DNA of 64,000 nt from Rhodoblastus sp963713695 (GTDB taxonomy: Bacteria > Pseudomonadota > Alphaproteobacteria > Rhizobiales > Beijerinckiaceae): positions 434,001-498,000 of the forward strand of contig CAVQMU010000010.1 in NCBI GenBank assembly GCA_963713695.1, written 5' to 3'. Each line of letters begins with the position of its first letter. The first letter of the stretch is position 1. The translations under genes and the position numbers were made by a program. Below the pieces are notes generated by a model that did not search any database, had not been told where the DNA came from, and worked only from the letters and a program-made list of their open reading frames with translations. Below are positions 51,936 through 59,725 of the stretch, one piece after another.

Positions 51936-52226
51936 ATGATGAACGCATTTGACGCACTCGGAAGCCCCGTTCGCCGGGCGATCCTGCACGAGCTTCGCGA
52001 CGCGCCCTTGTCCGTCGCGGAAATTGCGGAACGCATGCCGATAAGTCGACCGGCGGTCTCCCGCCATCTGAGCGTCCTTCAAGACGCTGGCCTCGTCGAT
52101 CTCCGCGAAGTCGGCACGCGGAATATCTATGCAATTCGAATGCAGGGCTTCGCTTCTGTCCGCGCGTTTGTCGATGACTTCTGGGATACCGCGCTCGCCC
52201 GCCTGGAGGAGCTTGCGCGCCGATGA
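51936..52226 (+). CDS. ArsR-family transcriptional regulator
   Basis: A 96-aa winged-helix repressor: ALGSPVRRAILHELRDAPLSVAEIAERMPISRPAVSRHLSVLQDAGLVDLREVGTRNIYAI. No Cys-Cys metal motif is seen, so it belongs to the group usually paired with SRPBCC proteins rather than a metal sensor. ATG at 51936 (or 51939) lies just after the dyad. Its stop overlaps the SRPBCC start (ATGA), forming the common ArsR-AHSA1/SRPBCC operon. Confidence 0.9.
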   Translation: MMNAFDALGSPVRRAILHELRDAPLSVAEIAERMPISRPAVSRHLSVLQDAGLVDLREVGTRNIYAIRMQGFASVRAFVDDFWDTALARLEELARR

Positions 52227-52648
52227 TCGAAAAATCCGTGCTGCTGCCATTGGCGCCAAAAGCTGCCTTCGACCTGTTCACTCGACGCATAGGCGAGTGG
52301 TGGCCGCCAGATCGTCGTCACTCTCGCGATCCGGAGAGCGAAATCTTCCTTCTCGAAAGCGGCCGGTTCTTCGAACGCGACCGCGAGGGACGCGAGGTCG
52401 AGCTCGGATATGTGCGGGACTGGCGCTTTGCAGAGCGGATTCTGATCGACTTCTTCATAGCGACAGGGCCGGAAAGGCCGACCGAGGTCGAGATCATCTT
52501 TTCGGCGCAAGGCGAGGGCACGCGCGTCGTCGTGACGCACAGGCCAAAGCCATCCAGCGAAGAGCTGTGGACGCAATACGCAACCCGCTATGCGGAATCC
52601 TGGGATGTCGTGCTGTCCGCCCTGGATCGCGCGGGGGCTTGCCTTTAG
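52223..52648 (+). CDS. SRPBCC (AHSA1-like) protein
   Basis: A 141-aa START-like domain protein: IEKSVLLPLAPKAAFDLFTRRIGEWWPPDRRHSRD at the N-terminus and VEIIFSAQGEGTRVVVTHRPKPSS later are typical of AHSA1/polyketide-cyclase-like proteins. It is translationally coupled to the ArsR gene, so the ArsR protein probably controls it. The ligand is unknown. Confidence 0.88.
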   Translation: MIEKSVLLPLAPKAAFDLFTRRIGEWWPPDRRHSRDPESEIFLLESGRFFERDREGREVELGYVRDWRFAERILIDFFIATGPERPTEVEIIFSAQGEGTRVVVTHRPKPSSEELWTQYATRYAESWDVVLSALDRAGACL

Positions 52649-52663
52649 TAACATAGAGGTTAC
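52648..52663. promoter_or_regulatory. Second GTAAC-N6-GTTAC dyad
   Basis: GTAAC (52648-52652), six bases, GTTAC (52659-52663), about 50 bp before the ATG at 52714 and at the end of the SRPBCC gene. It is the same layout as 51916-51933, so the ArsR-type protein may also repress the next operon. Confidence 0.55.
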
Positions 52664-52713
52664 CATATGCTGGCGACAATGGCCAGCGGCCGGCTGGCGA
52701 GAGGACGGATACA

Positions 52714-53154
52714 ATGAGCAATTCGCGCAGCCCAAGCCCGCCAGCCGCGCTGGGTATTGGTACAGAGACGAGCCCGTGGCTTCTGAAAACTCCGAGCGGC
52801 CAATCCGAATTTACGGCCTGGCGCGATGAAGCATCCGAGCCGCCGGCGCTCGTCGTGCGTGTGGGCAAGACGGAACTGCGCTATCGGCTCCGCTGCCTTG
52901 ACGACCTCGTCGAGATGCTGAAGGCGCACCGCGACTGGATGCCGCTCGGCAGCGCCGACGAACAAAAGCAGGCCGCGCCGGGCACCGTCGAAGCATGGGC
53001 GAGGGCGCCCGAAAACCCTGTCGGAGGATGGTATGGCCTGAAGAAGGGATTGCGCGGTCGTTTCGCGAATTATGTCCCGCCTGTCGCCGAAGCGCTTGGT
53101 CTTGTCGAGGTCGAACACGCTCCGAAAAACAACCGCATGCGGGGGAAACCATGA
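52714..53154 (+). CDS. DUF6855-like protein
   Basis: A 146-aa soluble protein. It contains IGTETSPWLLKTPSGQSEFTAWRDEA and DWMPLGSADEQKQAAPGTVEAWARAPENPVGGWYGLKKGLRGRFANYVPP, a pattern I recall from DUF6855 proteins of soil Proteobacteria. No function is known. ATG at 52714. Its stop overlaps the MAPEG start by four bases, so the two are coupled; both follow the second dyad. Confidence 0.75.
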   Translation: MSNSRSPSPPAALGIGTETSPWLLKTPSGQSEFTAWRDEASEPPALVVRVGKTELRYRLRCLDDLVEMLKAHRDWMPLGSADEQKQAAPGTVEAWARAPENPVGGWYGLKKGLRGRFANYVPPVAEALGLVEVEHAPKNNRMRGKP

Positions 53155-53543
53155 CGACCGAGCTGAAATACCTCGCGTGGACAGCTATCCTGACGGCTGC
53201 GCTCTGGATTCCCTACGTTGTCGCGCAAGTGAGAACGAATGGTTTGCTGGCGCCGGCCAATTATGTCGATCCGACCCCGCGACCGCTGCCGTTGTGGGGC
53301 AAGCGCGCCGACCGCGCCTATCTCAATGCGGTCGAATGTTTCGCGCCTTTTGCGGCGCTGGTGATCGTTACGCATCTGGCTGGCAAGGCGGACGCCATGT
53401 CGGCATTCTGGGCGGCGACGTTTTTCTGGGTCAGGCTTGCCCACGCGGTGGTCTACCTGTTCGGCATCGCCTATATACGCACCATTGTCTTCACGCTCGG
53501 CTTCGTTTGCGTCGCGGGACTGTTTGTGAACCTGATGATGTAG
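53151..53543 (+). CDS. MAPEG family membrane protein
   Basis: A 130-aa protein with four predicted helices: LAWTAILTAALWIPYVVAQV, FAPFAALVIVTHLAG, ATFFWVRLAHAVVYLFG and IRTIVFTLGFVCVAGLFVNL. The pattern RAYLNAVECFAPFAALV and RLAHAVVYLFG fits MAPEG, the membrane-associated eicosanoid/glutathione-metabolism family. Its substrate in bacteria is unknown. It is translationally coupled to the DUF6855-like gene upstream. Confidence 0.88.
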   Translation: MTTELKYLAWTAILTAALWIPYVVAQVRTNGLLAPANYVDPTPRPLPLWGKRADRAYLNAVECFAPFAALVIVTHLAGKADAMSAFWAATFFWVRLAHAVVYLFGIAYIRTIVFTLGFVCVAGLFVNLMM

Positions 53544-53600
53544 AGACTTGGGACGAGGCTCCCATTCATCTCTGGGGCGTGGCTGAGCAGCATCGCTCAG

Positions 53601-53864
53601 ATGCTCAATGGAACAATTCGCATGACGAGACCCCCAAACCGATATCGACCGACCGACGCCTTGTCCTTGGCGGAAGCCGTGTTCAAACCAGCGCCGCCGC
53701 CAGCGGCCGAACCCGTCCGCGCGCAGAAAAAAGGTGGCGTTCCCGTCTCCAAGGAATTGGTGTCGATCAAGCTCGACAGCGATCTGATCGCACATTTTCA
53801 AGAGGATGGGCCGGGTTGGCAGGAGCGAATCAACGATGCGCTGCGGCTGGCGACGGGCTTGTAA
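53601..53864 (+). CDS. Orphan BrnA-type antitoxin
   Basis: An 87-aa protein whose C-terminal half (VSKELVSIKLDSDLIAHFQEDGPGWQERINDALRLATG) is a BrnA/RHH-type DNA-binding antitoxin motif. The N-terminal half is Pro-rich. No BrnT toxin frame is adjacent on either side; it stands alone between MAPEG and the nudix gene. The start is ATG 53601; ATG 53622 is an alternative. It may be a remnant of a toxin-antitoxin pair or a free regulator. Confidence 0.75.
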   Translation: MLNGTIRMTRPPNRYRPTDALSLAEAVFKPAPPPAAEPVRAQKKGGVPVSKELVSIKLDSDLIAHFQEDGPGWQERINDALRLATGL

Positions 53865-53880
53865 TCCGGCGAGTTCTCAA

Positions 53881-54477
53881 TCAGTCCATCAGTCCTGAGG
53901 CTTTCAGCCAGTAGAGCAAGGTGAGCGTCTTGCCGTCGCGGATCGCGCCGGCTTCCGCCTCGCGCAAAACCTCGGCGAAATCGGCTTCGACCACTTCGAT
54001 GTCCTCGCCTTCCTCCTCCATGCCGCCGCCTGCGGCGACACGCGCCTCAGGCGCATAAGGCGCGACGAAGAAATAGAGTTTTTCCGTCGTCGCCGCGGGG
54101 CTGACGAAAGCCTCGAACAGAAAGCGCAACTTGTCGAGGCGCAGGCCCATCTCCTCCATGGCCTCGCGGATCATGCAGGCTTCCGGCGCCTCGCCAGGGT
54201 CGATCGTGCCGGCGCAGGCCTCGAGCAGGCCGGGAGTCTTGTCGTTCATATAGGCGCCAAGCCGGAACTGCCGGGTCAAAAGCACTTTGCCGCGCGAAAA
54301 ATCATAAGGCAGGAGCACCGCGGCGTCGGGCCGGCGGAACAGGTTGCGTTCGTGTTTTTTCCAGCTTCCGTCGGCATGCCGCAACTCATAGTCGAGGTGC
54401 GAAAACGAATATTTTTCCTGCGCCAGAACCTGCTCGGCAAGATCGCGCACCAATGTCTCGGCTTTGTTGTCCGGCAT
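53881..54477 (-). CDS. NUDIX hydrolase
   Basis: A 198-aa protein. The nudix box is GTIDPGEAPEACMIREAMEEMGL, with the expected REAxEExG core. It is of the ADP-ribose/GDP-mannose pyrophosphatase (NudK) type by the N-terminal domain (HADGSWKKHERNLFRRPDAAVLLPYD). It probably hydrolyses ADP-sugars or related compounds. ATG at 54477 lies three bases after the nadK stop, so they form an operon concerned with nucleotide metabolism. Confidence 0.92.
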   Translation of the reverse strand: MPDNKAETLVRDLAEQVLAQEKYSFSHLDYELRHADGSWKKHERNLFRRPDAAVLLPYDFSRGKVLLTRQFRLGAYMNDKTPGLLEACAGTIDPGEAPEACMIREAMEEMGLRLDKLRFLFEAFVSPAATTEKLYFFVAPYAPEARVAAGGGMEEEGEDIEVVEADFAEVLREAEAGAIRDGKTLTLLYWLKASGLMD

Positions 54478-54480
54478 GAG

Positions 54481-55272
54481 TCAATATCCGAATTGCTCGC
54501 GCAAAATGCGCTCTTCCATGGAATGGCCGGGGTCGTGCAGCAGTTCCACCCCCATCGAATGGTCGGTGACCACATGGACGCGGATCACGTTGCGGATCTC
54601 GAAATGATCGGCGGTGGCGGCTACGGGACGCTTGTCCGCTTCCAATATTTCCAGCGTCACCGCCGCCTTGTCCGACAACAGGGCGCCGCGCCAGCGGCGA
54701 GGGCGGAAGGCGGAGATCGGCGTCAGCGCCATCAGCGGCGAATCCAGCGGCAGGATCGGCCCGTTGGCGGAAAGGTTGTAGGCCGTCGACCCGGCGGGCG
54801 TGGCGATCAGCACGCCGTCGGCGATCAGTTCCGCGAGTCGCACCTTGCCATCGATGAGCACACGCATCTTGGCGGCCTGCGCCGTTTCGCGCAGCAGCGA
54901 CACTTCATTGATCGCCCGCTCCACCGACTTTTCGCCCTTCAGATTTTCGGCGGTCATCAGCAGCGGATGGATGATCGAGCTTTGCGCCGAGGACAGGCGC
55001 TTGCGCAGCCCGGTCTCGCGGAATTCGTTCATCAGGAAGCCGACGGAGCCGCAATTCATGCCGTAGATCGGCACGTTGCGGCCCATGAACTTGTGCAGGG
55101 TCTGCAGCATCAGGCCGTCGCCGCCGAGCGCGACCACGACTTCGGCCTCGTCGGAATGGACATCGCCGTAACGGCCGACCAGCCGGGCGCGGGCCTCGTC
55201 GGACTCGGGCGTGCCGGACGACAGGAAATTGATCCGTTCGAATCGGCGTCGATGGACGCTGGAATCGTTCAT
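54481..55272 (-). CDS. nadK: NAD kinase
   Basis: A 263-aa enzyme making NADP from NAD. The GGDG motif is in VVALGGDGLMLQTLHKF. The NE/S motif is INEVSLLRETAQAA, and the GSTAYNLSANGPIL loop and the final DHSMGVELLHD are the NAD kinase C-terminal features. ATG at 55272. It is the first gene of a pair with the nudix gene, about 400 bp divergent from the Fnr-like regulator. Confidence 0.95.
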   Translation of the reverse strand: MNDSSVHRRRFERINFLSSGTPESDEARARLVGRYGDVHSDEAEVVVALGGDGLMLQTLHKFMGRNVPIYGMNCGSVGFLMNEFRETGLRKRLSSAQSSIIHPLLMTAENLKGEKSVERAINEVSLLRETAQAAKMRVLIDGKVRLAELIADGVLIATPAGSTAYNLSANGPILPLDSPLMALTPISAFRPRRWRGALLSDKAAVTLEILEADKRPVAATADHFEIRNVIRVHVVTDHSMGVELLHDPGHSMEERILREQFGY

Positions 55273-55676
55273 TTCGCTCGCTGCGCCTCGCCGGACCCGA
55301 GCTCAAGCAATAGGCGATGGCGGCGGCCCGGGCAAGACGCTGCGGCCGAGCCTTTGGTCGGAGCGTTTCTGCTGCAGCGCACCTACGTATAAATACTGAC
55401 CTTCGCGACACAGGGGGCGTCGGCGTCATTCGTGGTGGAGCGATAGCGGATCGGGCTGCGCGCCGGCCGCCTGCGGCGCCCGGAAAACCTTGTTCGGGCG
55501 CCGAATTCGAGACGCCGCCTCTTCCAGGAACGGCGGCGAGTCAAGTGGGCAAGTTGACGCGACTTTGGGCTTGTCCTTGATGCGGATCAAAAACTTTCGC
55601 CTTTCACGCGAGCGTGATAAGCTCCGGCCTGTTAGTTGATTTATCGTCCGCAAACGCGGGCTTGCAGGAGACAGTT
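55273..55676. other. Divergent intergenic region, nadK/Fnr-like gene, with an FNR box
   Basis: About 400 bp. The main feature is the perfect TTGAT-N4-ATCAA site at 55577-55590; no gene was found in the rest. The start of the Fnr-like gene is set at TTG 55677 by CAGGAG six bases upstream. Confidence 0.55.
55577..55590. promoter_or_regulatory. FNR/FixK box
   Basis: TTGAT-GCGG-ATCAA, a perfect match to the anaerobox consensus. It is 86 bp before the start of the Fnr-like gene, so autoregulation is plausible; nadK lies ~300 bp the other way. Confidence 0.8.
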
Positions 55677-56462
55677 TTGGAAACCTTGGCTGAAAAGGTT
55701 ATGGTCGATACGATTTTCGGCCGCACGGAAGCCAATGTGCGCTCCATATGCTGCCACCCGCACAAGCCTGCGCAAGGATCCGGCCTCGATTGCGCCGATT
55801 GCGAAATCAAGGGACAGAGCGTCTGCAATTCGCTGGAGCCGGATGAATTCGACGCGCTCGAAAAGATCGGCCGCACCGTTTCCGTGCCCGCCAAGTCGAC
55901 CTTGTTCGAACAGGGCAGGGAGGCGGATTTCGTCTGCAACCTGACCTCGGGCGCCCTGCGCCTGTCAAAACTCCTGCCCGACGGACGCCGCCAGGTCGTC
56001 GGCTTCGCCATGCCCGGCGATTTCCTCGGGCTTGCGATGGACCGGACGCACATGTTCACCGCCGATGCGCTGACGCCGGCCAAGGTCTGCCAGTTTTCCC
56101 GCTCCGGCTTCTCGGACCTGCTCGACGAGAAGCCGCGCATGTTGCGCCGGCTCATGCAAATGGCCGGGCACGAATTGTCGCTCGCGCAGGACCAGATGGT
56201 GGTGCTTGGCCGCCGCACGGCGGAAGAGAAGATCGCCGCCTTCCTGATCGCCATGCGAAACCGCTACGCCGGCGTCCACGGCCCATCCGTCCATGTGCCG
56301 CTGCCGATGACGCGGCTCGACATCGGCGATTACCTCGGCCTGACCGTTGAAACGGTCAGCCGGATGATGACCCGCATGGCGCGCGAAAAAACCATCGTCA
56401 TCGTACCCGACGGCGTCCGGTTGCTGGATGTCGCGCGCCTTGAGCAGCTTGCCGAAGTGTGA
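55677..56462 (+). CDS. Fnr/AadR-type oxygen-sensing transcriptional regulator
   Basis: A 261-aa CRP/Fnr protein. An N-terminal Cys cluster, C-x2-C-x7-C (CADCEIKGQSVC), matches that of FnrN/AadR, which ligates an oxygen-labile 4Fe-4S cluster; another Cys is in VCNLTSGAL. The effector-binding barrel spans roughly 50-160. The HTH recognition helix is YLGLTVETVSRMMTRM with the E-x2-SR residues that read TTGAT half-sites. TTG at 55677 has CAGGAG six bases upstream; ATG at 55701 is an alternative. A matching FNR box lies 86 bp upstream. Confidence 0.9.
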   Translation: METLAEKVMVDTIFGRTEANVRSICCHPHKPAQGSGLDCADCEIKGQSVCNSLEPDEFDALEKIGRTVSVPAKSTLFEQGREADFVCNLTSGALRLSKLLPDGRRQVVGFAMPGDFLGLAMDRTHMFTADALTPAKVCQFSRSGFSDLLDEKPRMLRRLMQMAGHELSLAQDQMVVLGRRTAEEKIAAFLIAMRNRYAGVHGPSVHVPLPMTRLDIGDYLGLTVETVSRMMTRMAREKTIVIVPDGVRLLDVARLEQLAEV

Positions 56463-56517
56463 GGCAAAGCTTATTCCCTTGGCGGACCTTGGTTCGGAGA
56501 GGGGAACGCCGGCTCGC

Positions 56518-57252
56518 GTGAACGAAACCCAGGATAAACCGACTTCGGACGTTCGGCGCTGGTACGTCGCCGGCATGCGCGCAGCGATGACCGGGCCCGC
56601 CTTTTACGTCGCGCTTTCGCTGATGGGCGTCGGCAGCCTTGCGCGCGCCGCGGGCTTTCCTGTCGGCGCGGCCATGCTTTCCACCTTGCTGGTCTGGGCC
56701 GGCCCGGGACAGGTGCTGTTCTTTGGCGCCGTGATCGCGAAAACCGCGCCGCCGGCCATTGCGCTCGGCGTCAGCCTGTCTTCGGTCCGTCTTCTTCCCA
56801 TGTGCCTTTCCGTGCTTCCGATGCTGCGCGGAAACCGGACGCGGCTTTCCACGCTCCTCGGCGCCTCGCATTTCATCGCTGTCACCGTTTGGGCGGAAAG
56901 CCTGCGCCGCCTTCCCGAAATGGAAAAACCGACGCGCACGCCGTTTTTCTTCGGCATGGCGACCGCCTGCATCACGCTCACGACCCTGTCCACCGGGCTC
57001 GGCTTCTGGCTCGCCGGCTCGCTGCCGAAGCCCCTCGCCGCGGGAATGATGATGCTGTCGCCGATCTATTTCCTCGCGACTACCGCGCGTTCGGCGCGCT
57101 CGGGCGTCGATTGGCTGGCGATGCTGGCGGGCGCGCTGCTCGCGCCGGTGACGCAGAATTTCGTCGGCGGCGGCTTCGACCTGCCGGTGCTCGCGGCGGT
57201 TGGCGGCGGCGGCGCCTGGCTCCTGGGTTATCTCGTGAGGCGCAGGACATGA
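56518..57252 (+). CDS. azlC: AzlC-family branched-chain amino acid exporter subunit
   Basis: A ~244-aa membrane protein of the AzlC family: GMRAAMTGPAFYVALSLMGVGSLARAAG, GAAMLSTLLVWAGPGQVLFFGAV, and later helices. It pairs with the small AzlD protein to export branched-chain amino acids or similar. GTG at 56518 is used; the ORF is open upstream to 56428, inside the Fnr-like gene. Its stop overlaps the azlD start by four bases. Confidence 0.87.
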   Translation: MNETQDKPTSDVRRWYVAGMRAAMTGPAFYVALSLMGVGSLARAAGFPVGAAMLSTLLVWAGPGQVLFFGAVIAKTAPPAIALGVSLSSVRLLPMCLSVLPMLRGNRTRLSTLLGASHFIAVTVWAESLRRLPEMEKPTRTPFFFGMATACITLTTLSTGLGFWLAGSLPKPLAAGMMMLSPIYFLATTARSARSGVDWLAMLAGALLAPVTQNFVGGGFDLPVLAAVGGGGAWLLGYLVRRRT

Positions 57253-57602
57253 GCGTTTTTTCCGCCGACCCGGCGCTGGCGCCCTATCTGAGCCTCGTGC
57301 TGCTGGGCTTCCTGCCGAGCGAAATATGGCGGACGATCGGCGTGTTCGCATCGCGGAAAATCGACGAGGATTCCGAGCTTTTCCAATTCGTGCGCAGCGT
57401 CGCCACGGTGCTGCTGGTGGGCGTCGTGGTGAAGGTCGTGCTGCTGCCCTCGCATGAACTGGCGATCGTCCCGGTCTGGGCGCGCTGCGCCGCGCTCGCC
57501 GTCGCCGCCTGCGTCTTTTTCGCCAGCCGCCGCTCGGTCTTCGCCGCGATCCTCGCGGGCGAGGCGGTCATCGTGTTTTCCGCCTGGCGCTGGGCGGTGT
57601 AG
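57249..57602 (+). CDS. azlD: AzlD-domain protein, partner of AzlC
   Basis: A 117-aa protein with four predicted helices (YLSLVLLGFLPSEIWRTIGVFAS; VRSVATVLLVGVVVKVVLL; RCAALAVAACVFFASRRS; AILAGEAVIVFSAWRWAV). The pattern is AzlD-like. The 4-bp overlap with azlC (ATGA) gives a coupled two-gene operon. Confidence 0.85.
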   Translation: MSVFSADPALAPYLSLVLLGFLPSEIWRTIGVFASRKIDEDSELFQFVRSVATVLLVGVVVKVVLLPSHELAIVPVWARCAALAVAACVFFASRRSVFAAILAGEAVIVFSAWRWAV

Positions 57603-57872
57603 CTCCGGACGTGATCCGGTGAGGCTGCGGTTCGAACTGATAGGTGACTGCTCACGGCGGTTTCCGGACCTTCATGTGCAGCGTCGGCAAAGGCAAGGAT
57701 GCGCCATTTACTGCCGTTGCCCGACGCAATCACGGAAAGCGGCCATGCAAATTCAGAGGCAAGCCCGACGCAAGCTAATATCCGTAATTTCCCGTCGGCA
57801 CGCTGGGCGTCTCCAATCCACGCCGTTACCTCGGGAAAGAAAATTCAGGATAACTTGCTAATGACTTAGGCG

Positions 57873-58637
57873 ATGACTCAACCAACATTCACAGCTCATA
57901 ATATAAGGCTTGACGATGGGCGCCTGACAATGCCTGGAGCGCCTGTTACTTGGGAATCCTATCCTATATTTAAATCTGCGCGCGATATCCTTAATTTGGT
58001 TTTCCCCGCTGACAAAGCAAATTTAAAAATTGTAGACTTGGGTTGCTTAGAGGGCGGGTATGCGGTTGAATTTGCTAGGATGGGCTTCGATTTACTTGGA
58101 ATTGAAGTTAGGAGCTCAAACATTGAATGCTGCAATTTTGTTAAAAAGAATGTGGACCTTCCGAACTTAAATTTCGTTCAAGATAATGTAATGAACATCG
58201 CTAGATACGGAGATTTTGATGCAGCGTTTTGTTGTGGCTTGCTGTATCATTTGGATAAGCCAAAGGCATTTCTTGAGCAACTAGCGTCAAAAACCAAACG
58301 TTTAATTATTCTTCAAACACATTTCTCGCTCAGCCATGGCTCATCCCGCTTCAACTTGTCGCCATTGACCGTAAATGAGGGGTTGCCGGGGCGATGGTTT
58401 GGCGAGTTTTCCGCTAATTTAACTAGCGAGCAACGCGATTTAGCTCGCTGGTCTTCTTTCCACAATAATTCATCATTTTGGATACAGCGAGAATATCTCA
58501 TTAGCTTGATATATGATCTAGGGTTCAACACCGTTTTCGAACAGTTTGATTCTAATGCGCCTGCAATAGCAACGACATTGGTAAATGAATATGAAGGGTT
58601 TCTGCGAGGCACTTTCGTTGGTATCAGGAACAGTTAA
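57873..58637 (+). CDS. SAM-dependent methyltransferase, AT-rich (probable horizontal transfer)
   Basis: A 254-aa class I methyltransferase. Motif I is VDLGCLEGGYAVEFA, with FDLLGIEVRSSNIECC and FDAAFCCGLLYHLDKPKAF as later motifs. The base composition is far lower in GC than the neighbours (many TTA, AAT and ATT codons), visible throughout 57880-58630. Flanking spaces (57603-57872, 58638-58857) carry no genes. ATG at 57873. The substrate is unknown; it resembles methyltransferases seen in surface-polysaccharide loci, but no such genes adjoin. Confidence 0.85.
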   Translation: MTQPTFTAHNIRLDDGRLTMPGAPVTWESYPIFKSARDILNLVFPADKANLKIVDLGCLEGGYAVEFARMGFDLLGIEVRSSNIECCNFVKKNVDLPNLNFVQDNVMNIARYGDFDAAFCCGLLYHLDKPKAFLEQLASKTKRLIILQTHFSLSHGSSRFNLSPLTVNEGLPGRWFGEFSANLTSEQRDLARWSSFHNNSSFWIQREYLISLIYDLGFNTVFEQFDSNAPAIATTLVNEYEGFLRGTFVGIRNS

Positions 58638-58857
58638 CGAAACCTAAAAGGCTCATCCGCTTCGGTCCGGCAATCACAACCAATTGATCCGCGGCGCTCG
58701 AAGAATCCTTGAGACATTAGCTAGCGGACGTTCCGATAGCGAAATGAACAGGCGCTCACTGTCGTGATAAGACGGCCGCCGACCTGCAGGAAGGTCAGCA
58801 ATGAGCCGACTCCGGACAGCGCGCGGACACGCAACGTGTCTCCCAAAATTGTCGCGC

Positions 58858-59208
58858 TCACTCGAATCCCGGGTTCAGCGCCATGCAAGCGGCGCCCACG
58901 TCCTCCGGCTTGTGACCGCCGGCCGCGGCGAATTCCAGCAATAGGGCTTCGTCGCTGGCGAGATGGGCCAGGACTCCCGCCAGAAATCCCGGCTGAGTTG
59001 CGGATTGGCGCAGATTGACGACTTCGAGGCCGGACAGGCTGAGGAAATGCTGGAGGCGCTCGGGCTCCGCCGCCAGGAAACCCAGGGCCTCGACGGCCAG
59101 TTCTTCCGCCCTTTCACGAATTTGTGGTCGGCGGAGCGGAGGTTTAGGGTGCAAGTCGAAGTTTCCGAAAGAAATTTTTAACGAAACGAGTTTGGCGCAA
59201 ATTTTCAT
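58858..59208 (-). CDS. DUF3572 protein
   Basis: A ~116-aa protein; its core (RAEELAVEALGFLAAEPERLQHFLSLSGLEVVNLRQSATQPGFLAGVLAHLASDEALLLEFAAAGGHKPEDV) is the DUF3572 helical domain found next to divK-pleD in many alphaproteobacteria. Here it faces divK on the opposite strand. The start is uncertain: ATG at 59208 gives an extra N-terminal ~30 residues not common in the family. Confidence 0.8.
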   Translation of the reverse strand: MKICAKLVSLKISFGNFDLHPKPPLRRPQIRERAEELAVEALGFLAAEPERLQHFLSLSGLEVVNLRQSATQPGFLAGVLAHLASDEALLLEFAAAGGHKPEDVGAACMALNPGFE

Positions 59209-59297
59209 TTCGTCAATTTATATCGCTTAGGATCAACATGTTCGGCGCGAGAAATTCGGGCCAGAGTTCAGGCCAATCCCGGCTTCGGCGGATCGCA

Positions 59298-59669
59298 ATG
59301 ACAAAGACTGTTTTGATCGTTGAAGACAATGAGCTGAATATGAAGCTCTTCAACGATTTACTCGAAGCGCACGGCTACGCCACCGTTCAGACCAAGAACG
59401 GCGTCGAGGCGGTCAAGCTCGCGCGCGACCACAAGCCGGACCTGATCCTGATGGACATCCAGCTGCCGGAAGTCTCGGGCCTTCAAGTCACGCAATGGCT
59501 GAAGGACGATCCCGAGCTGGCACATATCCCGGTGGTCGCCATCACCGCCTTCGCCATGAAGGGCGACGAAGAGAAAATCCGCCAGGGCGGCTGCGAAGCC
59601 TATCTGTCGAAGCCGATTTCAGTTGTGAAATTCCTGGAGACAGTTCGCAATTTCATCGGAGACAAGTGA
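59298..59669 (+). CDS. divK: DivK cell-cycle response regulator
   Basis: A 123-aa single-domain receiver: TVLIVEDNELNMKLFNDLLEAHGY, phospho-acceptor in LILMDIQLPEVSG, Thr in VAITAFAMKGDE and Lys in AYLSKPISV. The sequence and adjacency to pleD identify DivK, which with PleC and DivJ controls polarity and cell cycle. The kinases are not in the window. ATG at 59298. It is followed by pleD with a 56-bp gap. Confidence 0.95.
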   Translation: MTKTVLIVEDNELNMKLFNDLLEAHGYATVQTKNGVEAVKLARDHKPDLILMDIQLPEVSGLQVTQWLKDDPELAHIPVVAITAFAMKGDEEKIRQGGCEAYLSKPISVVKFLETVRNFIGDK

Positions 59670-59725
59670 TTGCGGCGCCTCCGACTTTTTCAAAAAGCCC
59701 CGACCCTGTTTGAAAGGCCAAGACC

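Noticed and set aside
54352..55392. Plus-strand open frame opposite nadK
   Set aside because: Antisense shadow; nadK motifs are complete on the minus strand.
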